A stretch of 64,000 nucleotides of DNA from SHVZ01 sp041906305. Its GTDB lineage: Bacteria > Pseudomonadota > Alphaproteobacteria > SHVZ01. Both the position numbers and the translations under genes were made by a program. The notes below the pieces were generated by a model. It saw only the letters and a list, made by a program, of their open reading frames with translations. It had not been told where the DNA came from and did not search any database. The stretch lies in contig JAYRJL010000001.1 of NCBI GenBank assembly GCA_041906305.1, positions 1,550,001 to 1,614,000 of the forward strand, given 5' to 3'. Below, in pieces: positions 8,237 to 16,520 of the stretch (its first letter is position 1; each line of letters begins with the position of its first letter).

Positions 8237-9262
8237 TCAGAGCGGGGCTGCGGTCTCGTTCGCCAGATGTGCCACGCAGTCGCCGCGCTCGACGCGGCCA
8301 TAGTGGCGCTTGCACATGACGAAGCCCGAATCCCTGAAATAGGCGGGAACCGGCTCGCGACCGGGATTGTCGACGAAATGGACGAGGCCTGCGAGCTGGC
8401 CTTTCTTTACGTCCGCTCCGAGCCGGACCAGCGGCTCGTAGAGGCCTGCTTCAGGCGCATAGACGTAGTAGCTCTGACCCAGAAGCTTGGACCACCGCAT
8501 GCGTTCGGGCGGCGGGATCACCTTGAACTTCTTTGAGTTCCTGAGGATGCCCATGTGGACCAGCGAGCGCACCATGCCGTCATAGGTGAGCTTGACGCCG
8601 TCGGGGTCGACGGAGCCCGTGCCCCCGAACTCGCCGCTGAAGTAGACGGTCTTGTTCCGGCGGGCTGAAGAATGGGCGACGCGCGCGTCGGGCAGGTGGG
8701 TAAGGACCATGCTGAGCGGCGCGCCGAAGGACTTGAGGATCTCGGCCGAATATCGATCGAGCTTGGGATCGCCGGATTGGGCGACACAGGCGAACGGCAT
8801 GTACGCGAGCGAGCCGCCGCCCGAGTGCAGGTCGAACCAGACCTCTGCCTTCGGTACCACCACCGTGTCGAGGTAGTGCGCGATCTGGAAGGTGACGCTC
8901 ATGCTGGGCGAGCCGGGGAAGGCGCGGTTGAGGTTGCCGTCGTCGATCGGCGAGATGCGCGCGCCGGCCATGGCCGCCGGCATGTTCGCCGCCGGCATGA
9001 TGATGAGACGGCCCTTGATGTCCTTGGCCTCGATCTCGCGGATCAGCTTGCAGAGCGTGACCTGGCCTTCGTACTCGTCGCCGTGGTTGCCGGCCATGAG
9101 AAGCGCGGTCGGGCCCTTGCCGTTCTTGATGACGGTCAGCGGGATGGCGAGCGTGCCGTAGGCGGAGCGCGTCACCGAATGCGGCAGGTGGATGTAGCCC
9201 ACCTGCTTGCCGTCGGCGTCGTAGTCGACTTCGGTCCAGAGATGCGACTTCTCGGTGGCCAT
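8237..9262 (-). CDS. Succinylglutamate desuccinylase/aspartoacylase family protein, copy 2
   Basis: A 341-residue paralogue of the gene just downstream on the same strand, starting MATEKSHLW. It carries the same zinc-binding segments (GNHGDEYEG, VWFDLHSGGG). Its first ~153 residues match copy 1 except residue 3 (T for A); from SLAYMPFACVAQSGD onward it diverges at many positions, including the region that shapes the acyl pocket and the C-terminal barrel (KVIPPPERMRW against KVGKAPEKVRW). The pair probably hydrolyses related N-acyl or N-alkyl substrates. The 96-base gap between the two holds no gene, and co-transcription is likely. Confidence 0.9.
   Translation of the reverse strand: MATEKSHLWTEVDYDADGKQVGYIHLPHSVTRSAYGTLAIPLTVIKNGKGPTALLMAGNHGDEYEGQVTLCKLIREIEAKDIKGRLIIMPAANMPAAMAGARISPIDDGNLNRAFPGSPSMSVTFQIAHYLDTVVVPKAEVWFDLHSGGGSLAYMPFACVAQSGDPKLDRYSAEILKSFGAPLSMVLTHLPDARVAHSSARRNKTVYFSGEFGGTGSVDPDGVKLTYDGMVRSLVHMGILRNSKKFKVIPPPERMRWSKLLGQSYYVYAPEAGLYEPLVRLGADVKKGQLAGLVHFVDNPGREPVPAYFRDSGFVMCKRHYGRVERGDCVAHLANETAAPL
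8805..9262 (-). repeat. Near-identical paralogue tract, copy B
   Basis: The partner of 7683-8140: 458 bp with five substitutions and no indels, in the same orientation, 1,122 bases apart. It ends at the start codon on one side and inside the gene on the other. Confidence 0.93.
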
Positions 9263-9389
9263 GAGGGTCTTTCACGCGCGAGCGTTCGAGGGGAAAACGA
9301 CGGGAACGCCGCCTCAGGATAAGGGGCGACGCGAGTGGCCCGCCATTGAAGGGGCGGGCGACGAAATCCGGATGCGACGGAGACTGGTT

Positions 9390-9632
9390 CTAAGCGGCCT
9401 GAAGCCTGCCGCGATAGGCGCGGGTGCCGGCCTCGACTTCCTGCGCGACCGCTCGCTTCTGGGGCCCTTCGAGTTCGTCGAACGCGGCTTGGGCCAGGAG
9501 AAGGTCGAGGGGGTCGTCCGAGTTGATGGCGCGGATCAGATAGCGGGCCACGTCGGAGTCGCGCCCGACCACGACCTTGATCGCGTCCAGCAGGATTTCG
9601 CGCGCCGACTGCTTCAACCCCAACCCTGACAC
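9390..9632 (-). CDS. Small hypothetical protein
   Basis: About 80 residues, hydrophilic and probably helical, with no recognised domain. It reads VVVGRDSDVARYLIRAINSD and then LLAQAAFDELEGPQKR. Two GTG codons could start it, at 9638 and 9632; the second sits about 8 bases after GGGGGA and is preferred. It stands alone between the aspartoacylase pair and the AraC-type regulator. Acidic/basic balance and codon use look coding, but there is no family support. Confidence 0.5.
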   Translation of the reverse strand: MSGLGLKQSAREILLDAIKVVVGRDSDVARYLIRAINSDDPLDLLLAQAAFDELEGPQKRAVAQEVEAGTRAYRGRLQAA

Positions 9633-9659
9633 CGGCACGATCCCCCTGGAACGATAAAC

Positions 9660-9814
9660 GGAGAGTTAGTTTAGAAACGACCCAACGGCCTCGACGATCA
9701 TTTAAAGCGTATTTTATTTATCTTTTGTGAAAATACTGACGTCAACCTCAAATTTTTCGCCACGAAACATCCCGGCGAGGCCATTCTTAGGGGGTCAGTG
9801 CTTAAGGAAGCGTT
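9660..9814. promoter_or_regulatory. AT-rich divergent intergenic region
   Basis: The region between a small minus-strand gene and the AraC-type gene is strikingly AT-rich for this genome, especially 9699-9760 (runs such as ATTTTATTTATCTTTTG). It likely holds promoters for one or both genes. I could not pick a confident -35/-10 pair. Confidence 0.35.
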
Positions 9815-10654
9815 GTGGCCCGAAGCGACCCGCTCAATCGGACGCGATATTGGGAAGACCCGCATTTCGAGGGGCTTAGCTGCTTCCAGGCTGACTTCAC
9901 CGACCATGACTACGCCCCGCACGCCCATGACGGTTTCGTCATCGCGGTGACGGAGAAGGGCGGGGCGGAGTTCACCAGCCGCGGCACGACCGGCGAAGCC
10001 CATCCGTCCGCGCTTCTCGTCTTCAACCCGGGCGAGCCGCACTGGGGACGCATGGGGCGAAGTCGCCACTGGCGCTATCGCTCGCTCAATATCGGGCCCG
10101 ACGCGGTCCGGGGGCTGGAGGCGATGCTGGGCCTCGCGGCGCCGCCGCATTTCGCCTTCAACCTGTTCACCGATGCCGATCTGATCCGAGGCTTCCTCGA
10201 CGTGCATCAGGCGCTGGATTGGGGCGTCGACGCCTTGCGCACCCGAGAGCTGCTGCTGGCGAGCTTCGGTGCGCTGGCGTGCCGCCACGGTATCGCGTGC
10301 CCCAACCGGCTCGAGCCCCCGCGTGAGCGGGCGCGGCTCGACCGCGTATTCCAGATGATGCACGACAAGCCGGAAGCGCCGCTGAGCCTCGAGGCCCTGA
10401 GCGAGGCCGCGGACCTTTCGTCGTTCCAATTGATAGCGCTCTTCAAGCGGGCGACCGGGCTCACGCCGCATGCCTATCTCGTGCAGCTTAGGCTCAAGCG
10501 GGCGATGGACGCGCTCAGGTCCGGCATGGCGATCGCGGAGGCCGCGGCCATCGCCGGCTTCTACGATCAGAGCGCGCTGACCAAGCACCTGAAACAGTCC
10601 TACGGCGTGACGCCGCTGCAGTTCGTCCGCGCCGGCCGCAATTTCAACCAATAG
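9815..10654 (+). CDS. AraC family transcriptional regulator
   Basis: A 279-residue regulator starting at GTG 9815, preceded by AAGGAAG at 9804-9810. The N-terminal ~150 residues look like an AraC cupin sensor domain (YAPHAHDGFVIAVTEKGGAEF, then LVFNPGEPHWGR). The C-terminal ~100 residues carry two helix-turn-helix motifs: LSLEALSEAADLSSFQLIAL followed by FKRATGLTPHAYLVQLRLKR, and AIAEAAAIAGFYDQSALTKH. The family usually activates transport or catabolic genes on binding a small ligand. The nearest downstream gene is an AlaX-type editing gene 30 bases away; whether that is its target is unclear. Confidence 0.9.
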   Translation: MARSDPLNRTRYWEDPHFEGLSCFQADFTDHDYAPHAHDGFVIAVTEKGGAEFTSRGTTGEAHPSALLVFNPGEPHWGRMGRSRHWRYRSLNIGPDAVRGLEAMLGLAAPPHFAFNLFTDADLIRGFLDVHQALDWGVDALRTRELLLASFGALACRHGIACPNRLEPPRERARLDRVFQMMHDKPEAPLSLEALSEAADLSSFQLIALFKRATGLTPHAYLVQLRLKRAMDALRSGMAIAEAAAIAGFYDQSALTKHLKQSYGVTPLQFVRAGRNFNQ

Positions 10655-10684
10655 CAGCGTCGGGAAGTCGGGCATGGTACGGCC

Positions 10685-11401
10685 ATGGCCCGCTATTTCT
10701 GTCACGAGAATCCCGAGACGCTGACGATCGAGAGCGAGATCGTCGAGGCCCGACCCGGTCGGGTCAGGCTTGCGCAGTCGCCCTTCTATCCCGGCGGCGG
10801 CGGCCAGCTTGCCGACCGTGGAGCGCTTCGCTGGAGCGGCGGCGAGGTCGCGGTCTCCGGCTTCGACATGGCCGAGGGACATCTCTGGCATCTGCTGGCC
10901 GCGCCGGTCGAGGTCTCAGGCACGATCGAAGTCGCGGTCGATCCGGTATTCCGCCAGATGCAGCGCGAGCTGCACACGGCGCTCCATATCGTCAACGCGC
11001 TCGCCTTCCAGGGATTCGACGGGGCCCTGGTCACCGGCGCGCAGATGAACGACGACGGCACCGCGCGCATCGACGTCGATCTGCCCGGCGCCGACAACGA
11101 CAAGCTCCGCGCGTTCGAGCCGCAGATCAACGACGCGATCCGCCAGGACCTGAAGGTCGAGACCTTCTACGTCGACTTCGAGGCGGCACAGGAAGAGAAG
11201 GGGCTCCTGCGCTCGCGCTCGGTGACGCCGCCGCCGACCGAGGATGGCAAGGTCCGGATCGTGGAAATCGTCGGGCTCGATCGCCAGGCCTGCGGGGGCA
11301 CGCATCTCGCCTCGACCGGCAACTCGCGGCCGATCCGGATCCTCAAGGTCGAGAACAAGGGCCGGCACAACCGTCGCATCCGCATAGGGTTCGGCTCCTG
11401 A
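10685..11401 (+). CDS. Alanyl-tRNA editing protein, AlaX type (copy 1)
   Basis: A 238-residue stand-alone homologue of the AlaRS editing domain, expected to hydrolyse mischarged Ser- or Gly-tRNA(Ala). It has the two zinc-binding motifs H-x3-H (ELHTALHIVN) and C-x3-H (QACGGTHLAST), plus the N-terminal FYPGGGGQLADRG block. Length and layout fit AlaX-M, having the N-terminal beta-barrel and the C-terminal editing domain. A second, diverged AlaX lies at 37601-38311. It starts 30 bases after the AraC-type gene. Confidence 0.9.
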   Translation: MARYFCHENPETLTIESEIVEARPGRVRLAQSPFYPGGGGQLADRGALRWSGGEVAVSGFDMAEGHLWHLLAAPVEVSGTIEVAVDPVFRQMQRELHTALHIVNALAFQGFDGALVTGAQMNDDGTARIDVDLPGADNDKLRAFEPQINDAIRQDLKVETFYVDFEAAQEEKGLLRSRSVTPPPTEDGKVRIVEIVGLDRQACGGTHLASTGNSRPIRILKVENKGRHNRRIRIGFGS

Positions 11402-11519
11402 GCGGGGCGAAATATTCGTTCGCGTTTTTTACAAGGTTGACATTATTTCGGACAGTTGCGAGAAGGGCTCTCGGGCCCCGCATCGAGGTGTGCCCGATTC
11501 CTGCTGGAAAGTGCGCGCC

Positions 11520-12395
11520 ATGACCCTCGTCAGCGAAGCGACCCGTCTCCGCATCCGTCCGCTGGGGGCGCTTGGCGCCGAGGTCACCGGGGGCTCCCTC
11601 GACCCGCTGTCCGCCGCCGACGAGGCGACGATCAAGCAGGCGGTGCGCGATCACCTGGTGCTTCGATTCCGCGGATATCAACTCGACGATCTCGCCTTCA
11701 CGCGCATGGCGGAGCGTCTCGGCACGCTGCAGCCGTCTCCTGACTATACCCGCTCGCGCAAGGTCTACTCGATCGAGTCGCCGGCGATGACGATCATCTC
11801 GAACGTCAAGGAGAACGGCGAGGCGATCGGCGAGCACGGCGACGGCGAGCTCAACTGGCATACCGACCTGGCGTTCACGGACTATCCGTCCGAGTACACG
11901 ATGCTGATGGCGCGCGAAGTGCCGGCGGCGGGCGGCAATACCTGGTTCGCCAACATGTACAAGGCCTATGAGGCGATGCCCGATGCGCTCAAGGAGCGCG
12001 TCGCCAAGCTCAAGATGAAGCACCAGGCGAGCCACAATGCCCAGGGCGGCACGCGGCCCGGCTACAAGGACATCGAAACCAACGACGTGCGCGAGATGCC
12101 GGGGCCGATTCACCCGATCGTCCGCACCCATCCGGTCACCGGCCGCAAGGCCCTGTTCCTCGGCCGTCGTTTCGGCGCCTATATCCCGGGCCTGCCGCTG
12201 GCGAAGAGCGAGGCGCTCTGCGACGAGCTCTGGTCCTATGCGGCGATGCCCGAGAACACTTGGGCGCAGGAGTGGCAGGTCGGCGACCTGATCATCTGGG
12301 ACAATCGCTGCACCATGCATCGACGCGACAGTTTCGCCGGCCAGGGTCGCCGGCGCATGCACCGCCTCTGCACGCGTGGAACACGCCCGGAGTAG
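11520..12395 (+). CDS. TauD/TfdA family Fe(II)/2-oxoglutarate dioxygenase
   Basis: A 291-residue non-heme iron oxygenase. The facial triad is visible as H-x-D in NWHTDLAF and a distal His in DNRCTMHRRDSF; the 2-oxoglutarate-binding Arg is probably in RRMHR. The segment WQVGDLIIWDNRC is highly typical of TauD/TfdA enzymes, which oxidise sulfonates, phenoxyacids or other small substrates. I chose ATG 11520 (GGAAAG about 9 bases upstream) over a GTG at 11490. A perfect TTGACA lies at 11437-11442 but no good -10 follows it. A GntR-type gene begins 65 bases downstream on the same strand. Confidence 0.9.
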   Translation: MTLVSEATRLRIRPLGALGAEVTGGSLDPLSAADEATIKQAVRDHLVLRFRGYQLDDLAFTRMAERLGTLQPSPDYTRSRKVYSIESPAMTIISNVKENGEAIGEHGDGELNWHTDLAFTDYPSEYTMLMAREVPAAGGNTWFANMYKAYEAMPDALKERVAKLKMKHQASHNAQGGTRPGYKDIETNDVREMPGPIHPIVRTHPVTGRKALFLGRRFGAYIPGLPLAKSEALCDELWSYAAMPENTWAQEWQVGDLIIWDNRCTMHRRDSFAGQGRRRMHRLCTRGTRPE

Positions 12396-12460
12396 CGAGG
12401 CAGGGACCCTGGCGTGACGGTGACGGCACGGGGCCGCCCGTGATACACCCGCGGACGCAG

Positions 12461-13198
12461 ATGATGTCCGCTTCTCCTTTCGCTCTGCCGCCTGCCGACG
12501 GACGCAACCGTCCGAAGCTCGGCGACGTCGTCTACGACCAGATCCTGCGCCTGATTGTCCGCGGCGAATACCCGAGGCACTGCAAGCTTCCGACAGAGAA
12601 CGAGCTGGCGACCCGCTTCGCCGTGTCGCGACCCGTGATCCGCGAGGCGTTGGCGCGGCTCCGCGACGAAGGCATCGTCCGCTCCCAGCAGGGATCGGGC
12701 ACCTTTGTCGAGCGCGGGCCGGAAGCGGGCTCCCTGATCTACCAGCCGGTCCGCAGCGTCGCCGACATGCAGGCCTTCTACGAGTTCCGGATCGTCGTCG
12801 AGGGACAGTCGGCCTATCTCGCGGCCGAGCGCCATACCAGGGAGACGCTGGCGGATATCGAGAAGTCGCTGAGCGATGCCGAGACGGCGATCGCCGAGGC
12901 GAACCCGCATATCGGCTCGGATCTCAACTTCGCCTTCCACCGCGCCGTCGCGCGGGCCACCCAGAACCCCTACATCGTGACCACGCTCGAGGCGATCCCG
13001 AACCTGGTCGGAGTCGGGCGCATCGCAGTCCGCAACAACGGCATCGAGGATCCGGTGAAGCGGATGCGCTCGGTCTGGCTCGAGCACGAAAGCATCTACC
13101 GCGCGATCGCCGCCCGCGACGCGCCCCGAGCCCGGACGGAAATGGAAGCCCATGTCGGCAACGCACGCCAGTACATCTTCCAGCGCCAGGATGTCTGA
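12461..13198 (+). CDS. GntR family (FadR subfamily) transcriptional regulator
   Basis: A 245-residue regulator. Residues about 15-80 form the winged helix (GDVVYDQILRLIVRGEY, then LPTENELATRFAVSRPVIRE and LARLRDEGIVRSQQGSGTFV), and the C-terminal ~150 residues form an all-helical FCD ligand domain (VRSVADMQAFYEFRIVVEGQ and FAFHRAVARATQNPYI). FCD metal ligands are consistent with the D/H residues in LNFAFHRA and the later H in LEHESIYRAI. It probably senses an organic acid. The position between a dioxygenase gene and a sugar-type ABC transporter suggests these are its targets. Two adjacent ATGs (12461, 12464) lack a clear ribosome binding site. Confidence 0.88.
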   Translation: MMSASPFALPPADGRNRPKLGDVVYDQILRLIVRGEYPRHCKLPTENELATRFAVSRPVIREALARLRDEGIVRSQQGSGTFVERGPEAGSLIYQPVRSVADMQAFYEFRIVVEGQSAYLAAERHTRETLADIEKSLSDAETAIAEANPHIGSDLNFAFHRAVARATQNPYIVTTLEAIPNLVGVGRIAVRNNGIEDPVKRMRSVWLEHESIYRAIAARDAPRARTEMEAHVGNARQYIFQRQDV

Positions 13199-13221
13199 AC
13201 GGTTCGAGCTTCCTGAATAGC

Positions 13222-13251
13222 TTGTTGTTTAGGTTGACAAATTTGTAATCT
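13222..13251 (+). promoter_or_regulatory. Candidate promoter with palindromic operator upstream of the ABC genes
   Basis: A perfect 10-bp palindrome, ACAAATTTGT, occupies 13237-13246, overlapping a TTGACA at 13234-13239. An alternative weak promoter, TTGTTG (13222-13227) with 18 bases to TAATCT (13246-13251), would place the palindrome between -35 and -10. It lies between the GntR-type gene and the binding-protein gene, a natural place for GntR control. The assignment is inference. Confidence 0.4.
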
Positions 13252-13307
13252 TCCCGGAAGAAGGGCGACCAGAGGGAAAAACCCTCGATCTGCCATCGGG
13301 AGGATCC

Positions 13308-14582
13308 ATGCGCACTTGGAAGCACCGCATTCTCGGCACAGTCGCCGCGGCGGCCCTGGCCGTCGCCTCGTCGTCCGCCTTTGCCCAGGCCAAGCCCGAG
13401 AAGCTCGTGATCATGGGCCATGCGGTCCACAAGTCGGCGGTCACCGGTGAGAAGGGCGGCGACAGCTCTGCCGAATGGTCGAAGAAGAACGGCGTCGGCA
13501 CCGAGTGGCTGACCTTCGGCGTCGAGGCTGTGCATGAGCGCGTCTACCGCGAGGCGAGCCTTTCCAGCGGCACCGTCGACATCGCCTTCATTCTCGAGCG
13601 TTACTCGGGCCCGCAGGTGGCGCGCCTGTTCGAGGACCTCGGCGAGTACCAGAAGAGGGATCCGATCGAGGACTTCGACGAGATCTCGGCCGGCATGCGC
13701 ACAGCGCACACGCACAAGGGCAAGCTGATCGCGATCCCGTTCCGGCACGCGACCCACGGGCTTCTCTACAACCAGGTCTACTTCAAGGAGCGCGGCGTCG
13801 ATGCGCCGCCGAAGACCATGGAGCAGCTGCTCGAGCTTGCCGAGAAGCTGCAGTACACGCGACCCGACGGCACGCTCGTCCACGGGTACATCACCAGCTT
13901 CGACGATCCCTCGGGCGTCGTCGACCTGATGCGCGCCTTCGGCGGCGACTTCATCACCTCCGACTACAAGTTCGTCGCCGACAGCCCCGGCTCGCTCAAG
14001 GTCGTGCACCTGCTCCGCAACTTCTTCCAGAAGGGCATCCTTCCGAAGAACGTGTTCACCTTCAAAACCGAAGAGGTGATCACGATGATGCAGCAGGGAC
14101 GTGCTGCGATGACCAACCAGCCCTTCGGCCGCTACTTCAACTACAACGACGCCAAGCAGAGCAAATTCCCGGGCGAGTTCAAGGTGACGACGATCCCGGG
14201 ATCGGGCGGTGGCATCGCGCCCGCAAAGACCTCGGTCTGGGCGATGGCGATCCCGGCCAACTCGAAGAACAAGCAGCTCGCCTGGTCGCTGATCAAGGAG
14301 CTGTCGTCGAAGAAGGCGACGATCGCCCAGGCGATCAACGGCAACGGCCCGGTGCGCATCTCGGCCTACAAGGACGAGGGCGTGCGCAAGCTGGTGCCTT
14401 ACGCCGACGACGAGGCGGCGGTTCTGCAGAACGCGCGGTCGACCGTGCCCGGCTTCGAGAACACCCAGAAGGCCATGGACTTCTTCATGGAGGAGATCCA
14501 GCAGGCCATGCTGGGATCCAAGACCCCGGAGCAGGCGATGGCCGACCTCAAGAAGCGGGTCGAGCCGCTGCTGCCGAAGTAA
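13308..14582 (+). CDS. ABC transporter substrate-binding protein, family 1 (sugar type)
   Basis: A 424-residue periplasmic binding protein preceded by GGGAGG. It has a Sec signal peptide (residues 1-27, ending SSAFA-Q). The fold fits SBP_bac_1: VKFVIMGHAV-like first strand (EKLVIMGHAV), IPFRHATHGLLYNQVYFKER, TMEQLLELAEKL and a late GSGGGIAPAKTSVWAMAIP segment. Family members bind mono- or oligosaccharides, glycerol phosphate or polyols. It opens a three-gene transport operon with two permeases; an intercistronic hairpin lies between it and the first permease, a common way to give binding protein in excess. No ATPase gene is nearby. Confidence 0.92.
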   Translation: MRTWKHRILGTVAAAALAVASSSAFAQAKPEKLVIMGHAVHKSAVTGEKGGDSSAEWSKKNGVGTEWLTFGVEAVHERVYREASLSSGTVDIAFILERYSGPQVARLFEDLGEYQKRDPIEDFDEISAGMRTAHTHKGKLIAIPFRHATHGLLYNQVYFKERGVDAPPKTMEQLLELAEKLQYTRPDGTLVHGYITSFDDPSGVVDLMRAFGGDFITSDYKFVADSPGSLKVVHLLRNFFQKGILPKNVFTFKTEEVITMMQQGRAAMTNQPFGRYFNYNDAKQSKFPGEFKVTTIPGSGGGIAPAKTSVWAMAIPANSKNKQLAWSLIKELSSKKATIAQAINGNGPVRISAYKDEGVRKLVPYADDEAAVLQNARSTVPGFENTQKAMDFFMEEIQQAMLGSKTPEQAMADLKKRVEPLLPK

Positions 14583-14600
14583 CCAAAGCCGCCAGGCTCC

Positions 14601-14626
14601 CCGGCGGACGCCCCGGCGTCCGCCGG
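14601..14626 (+). terminator. Intercistronic hairpin between binding protein and permease genes
   Basis: CCGGCGGACGCC (14601-14612) and GGCGTCCGCCGG (14615-14626) are perfect complements; the true loop is probably four bases or more. It lacks a T-run, so partial termination or protection of the upstream mRNA 3' end is more likely than full termination. Confidence 0.6.
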
Positions 14627-14667
14627 CTTCGTTTCGATCCCGTCCGACCGAGAGCATCGCCAAGAGC

Positions 14668-15537
14668 ATGTGGACCCTGCGTCCCATCCACTACCTGATG
14701 GTCGCGCCGGTCCATCTGCTGCTGCTCGTCTTCATCTTCACGCCGGCGCTCTATGTCGGCTGGCTCAGCCTCACGCATTCGACCTTCGGCGGGCCGCCGG
14801 AGTTCGTGGGGCTTTCCAACTATGTGACGCTGCTCGGCGACCGCATCTTCTGGCGGTCGTTCTGGAACACCTTGATCGTGGTCAACGTCGTGGTCTACGG
14901 CGAGCTGGCGCTAGGCCTCGGCCTCGCTTTGCTGCTCGCCGGCTGGGTCCCGTTCAAGCGCGTGGTGATCGCGATCATCCTGGCGCCCTATGCGATCACC
15001 GAGGTCACCACGGTGGTCATGTGGCGCTACATGCTCGAGCCCGACGTCGGCATGATCAACTACGCGCTGAAGTCGATCGGGCTCGGCCAGATCGAGTATT
15101 CGACCGATCCGTTCTCGGCGCTCATGGTCGTGTCCGTGCTGGCGATCTGGCAGCACCTGCCGTTCACCTTCCTGATTCTCTACGCGGCGGTCACCACGAT
15201 CCCGAACGAGCTGATCGAGTCGGCGAAGGTCGACGGCGCGACGGCCTGGCAGACGTTCTGGCACGTGACCCTGAGGCTGATCCTGCCCGCGGTCTTCGTG
15301 GCGTTGATGTTCCGATACATCTTCGCGATGCGGATCTTCTCGGAGGTCTGGCTGCTGACCGAAGGCGGCCCGGCACGCATGACCGAGGTGCTGGCCGTCT
15401 ATCTCTACCGCCAGGCCTTCCGCTACCACGAGTTCGGCGGGGCGTCAGCCACCGGCTGGATGCTGCTGCTGCTGTCGCTCGTCATCGCGCTCCCCTATCT
15501 CCGCGCCATGTACGTGAAGCTGTTCCGCCATGGCTGA
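14668..15537 (+). CDS. Carbohydrate ABC transporter permease, MalF/UgpA type
   Basis: A 289-residue inner-membrane permease with six hydrophobic segments. The EAA loop that docks the ATPase is visible as LIESAKVDGATAWQTFWHVT followed by LRLILPA. The opening helix (MVAPVHLLLLVFIFTPALYV) and LSLTHSTFGGP fit the UgpA/MalF group. It pairs with the next permease, overlapping it by 8 bases, so the two are translationally coupled. Confidence 0.92.
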   Translation: MWTLRPIHYLMVAPVHLLLLVFIFTPALYVGWLSLTHSTFGGPPEFVGLSNYVTLLGDRIFWRSFWNTLIVVNVVVYGELALGLGLALLLAGWVPFKRVVIAIILAPYAITEVTTVVMWRYMLEPDVGMINYALKSIGLGQIEYSTDPFSALMVVSVLAIWQHLPFTFLILYAAVTTIPNELIESAKVDGATAWQTFWHVTLRLILPAVFVALMFRYIFAMRIFSEVWLLTEGGPARMTEVLAVYLYRQAFRYHEFGGASATGWMLLLLSLVIALPYLRAMYVKLFRHG

Positions 15538-16360
15538 CACCTGGAAGGCACGCACGGTTCGCTTGCTGCTGATCGCGATCGCCGTGATCTGGTCGGGCTT
15601 TCCGATCTTCCTAGTGGTGATGTCGTCGTTCAAGGACGTGCGCGAAATCTTCGCGGTGCCGCCGACCTTCATCTTCACGCCGACGCTCGACAGCTATCGC
15701 CGCCTGGGCCAGCTCTGGCCGGCCTTTTATCCGAACATGCTGAACAGCCTGATCATCACCACCGGCGCCACGTTGCTGACGGTCGTGGTGACCTCGATGG
15801 CGGGCTACGTCTATGCGCGGTATTCGAGCCGGTTCCTCACCGGCTCGGCGTTCTTCATGATCTTCGTGCGGATGTTCCCGCCGATCATCATCACGCTTCC
15901 GCTCTTCCCGGTGGTGAACCTGCTGGGATTCAGCGACACGCACATCCTGCTGATCGTGCTCTATGCCACCTTCTTCGTCAGCCTCGGCACCTGGATCATG
16001 CGGGCCTTCATCGAGCAGATACCGCGCGAGCTCGAGGAGGCGGCCTTCGTCGATGGCGCCAACCTGCTGCAGACCCTTACGCGCGTGATCTTGCCGCTCG
16101 CGGCCCAAGGCATCGTCGCCTCGTCGATCTTCGTCCTGGTCTTCTCGTGGAACGAGTTCATCTTCGCGCTGATCTTCACCACGCGGGCAGCGAAGACCGC
16201 GCCCCTGATCATTTCCGAGATGCTGAGCACCGCTGACGGCGTGGAGTGGGGGATTCTGTTCGCGGCTGCGACGATCCAGCTGGCGCCCGTGCTGATCTTC
16301 GTGATCGCCGTCCAGCGCTACGTCGTCGCCGGGCTCCAGGCAGGCGCCGTCAAAGGATAG
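15530..16360 (+). CDS. Carbohydrate ABC transporter permease, MalG/UgpE type
   Basis: A 276-residue partner permease with six membrane helices. Its EAA loop reads ELEEAAFVDGANLLQTLTRV followed by ILPLAAQG. It ends the transport operon; no MsmX/UgpC/MalK-type ATPase gene follows, so the complex must use an ATPase encoded elsewhere. Immediately after it the base composition drops sharply into an AT-rich promoter region. Confidence 0.92.
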   Translation: MADTWKARTVRLLLIAIAVIWSGFPIFLVVMSSFKDVREIFAVPPTFIFTPTLDSYRRLGQLWPAFYPNMLNSLIITTGATLLTVVVTSMAGYVYARYSSRFLTGSAFFMIFVRMFPPIIITLPLFPVVNLLGFSDTHILLIVLYATFFVSLGTWIMRAFIEQIPRELEEAAFVDGANLLQTLTRVILPLAAQGIVASSIFVLVFSWNEFIFALIFTTRAAKTAPLIISEMLSTADGVEWGILFAAATIQLAPVLIFVIAVQRYVVAGLQAGAVKG

Positions 16361-16413
16361 CGGTGCGGACTATTAACCTTCCGGGCCGGATTTTGGTGCG
16401 CGACGGATTACAT

Positions 16414-16442
16414 TTGGTTAAACCACTTAAAATTCGTATAAA
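16414..16442 (+). promoter_or_regulatory. Predicted sigma-70-type promoter of the response regulator gene
   Basis: TTTGGTT at about 16413-16419 and TATAAA at 16437-16442 are separated by about 17 bases, inside an AT-rich stretch (16410-16460) unlike the surroundings. It lies about 80 bases before the CheY-like gene. The -10 is good, the -35 only fair. Confidence 0.5.
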
Positions 16443-16520
16443 ATGATTATTTAAAAAGCGCCCTATCTGCTCGTAGCATCGACCCAGAGAAGTGCGCCCG
16501 AGTAGGGGTGGAAGGAAGTA

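Noticed and set aside
7118..9262. Mobile element as the cause of the repeated 458 bp
   Set aside because: No inverted repeats, transposase or target duplication at the borders; the repeat starts at homologous start codons of paralogous genes.
12924..14687. 587-residue minus-strand open frame
   Set aside because: It is antisense to the binding protein with a clear signal peptide, and has low-complexity Arg/Gly-rich composition.
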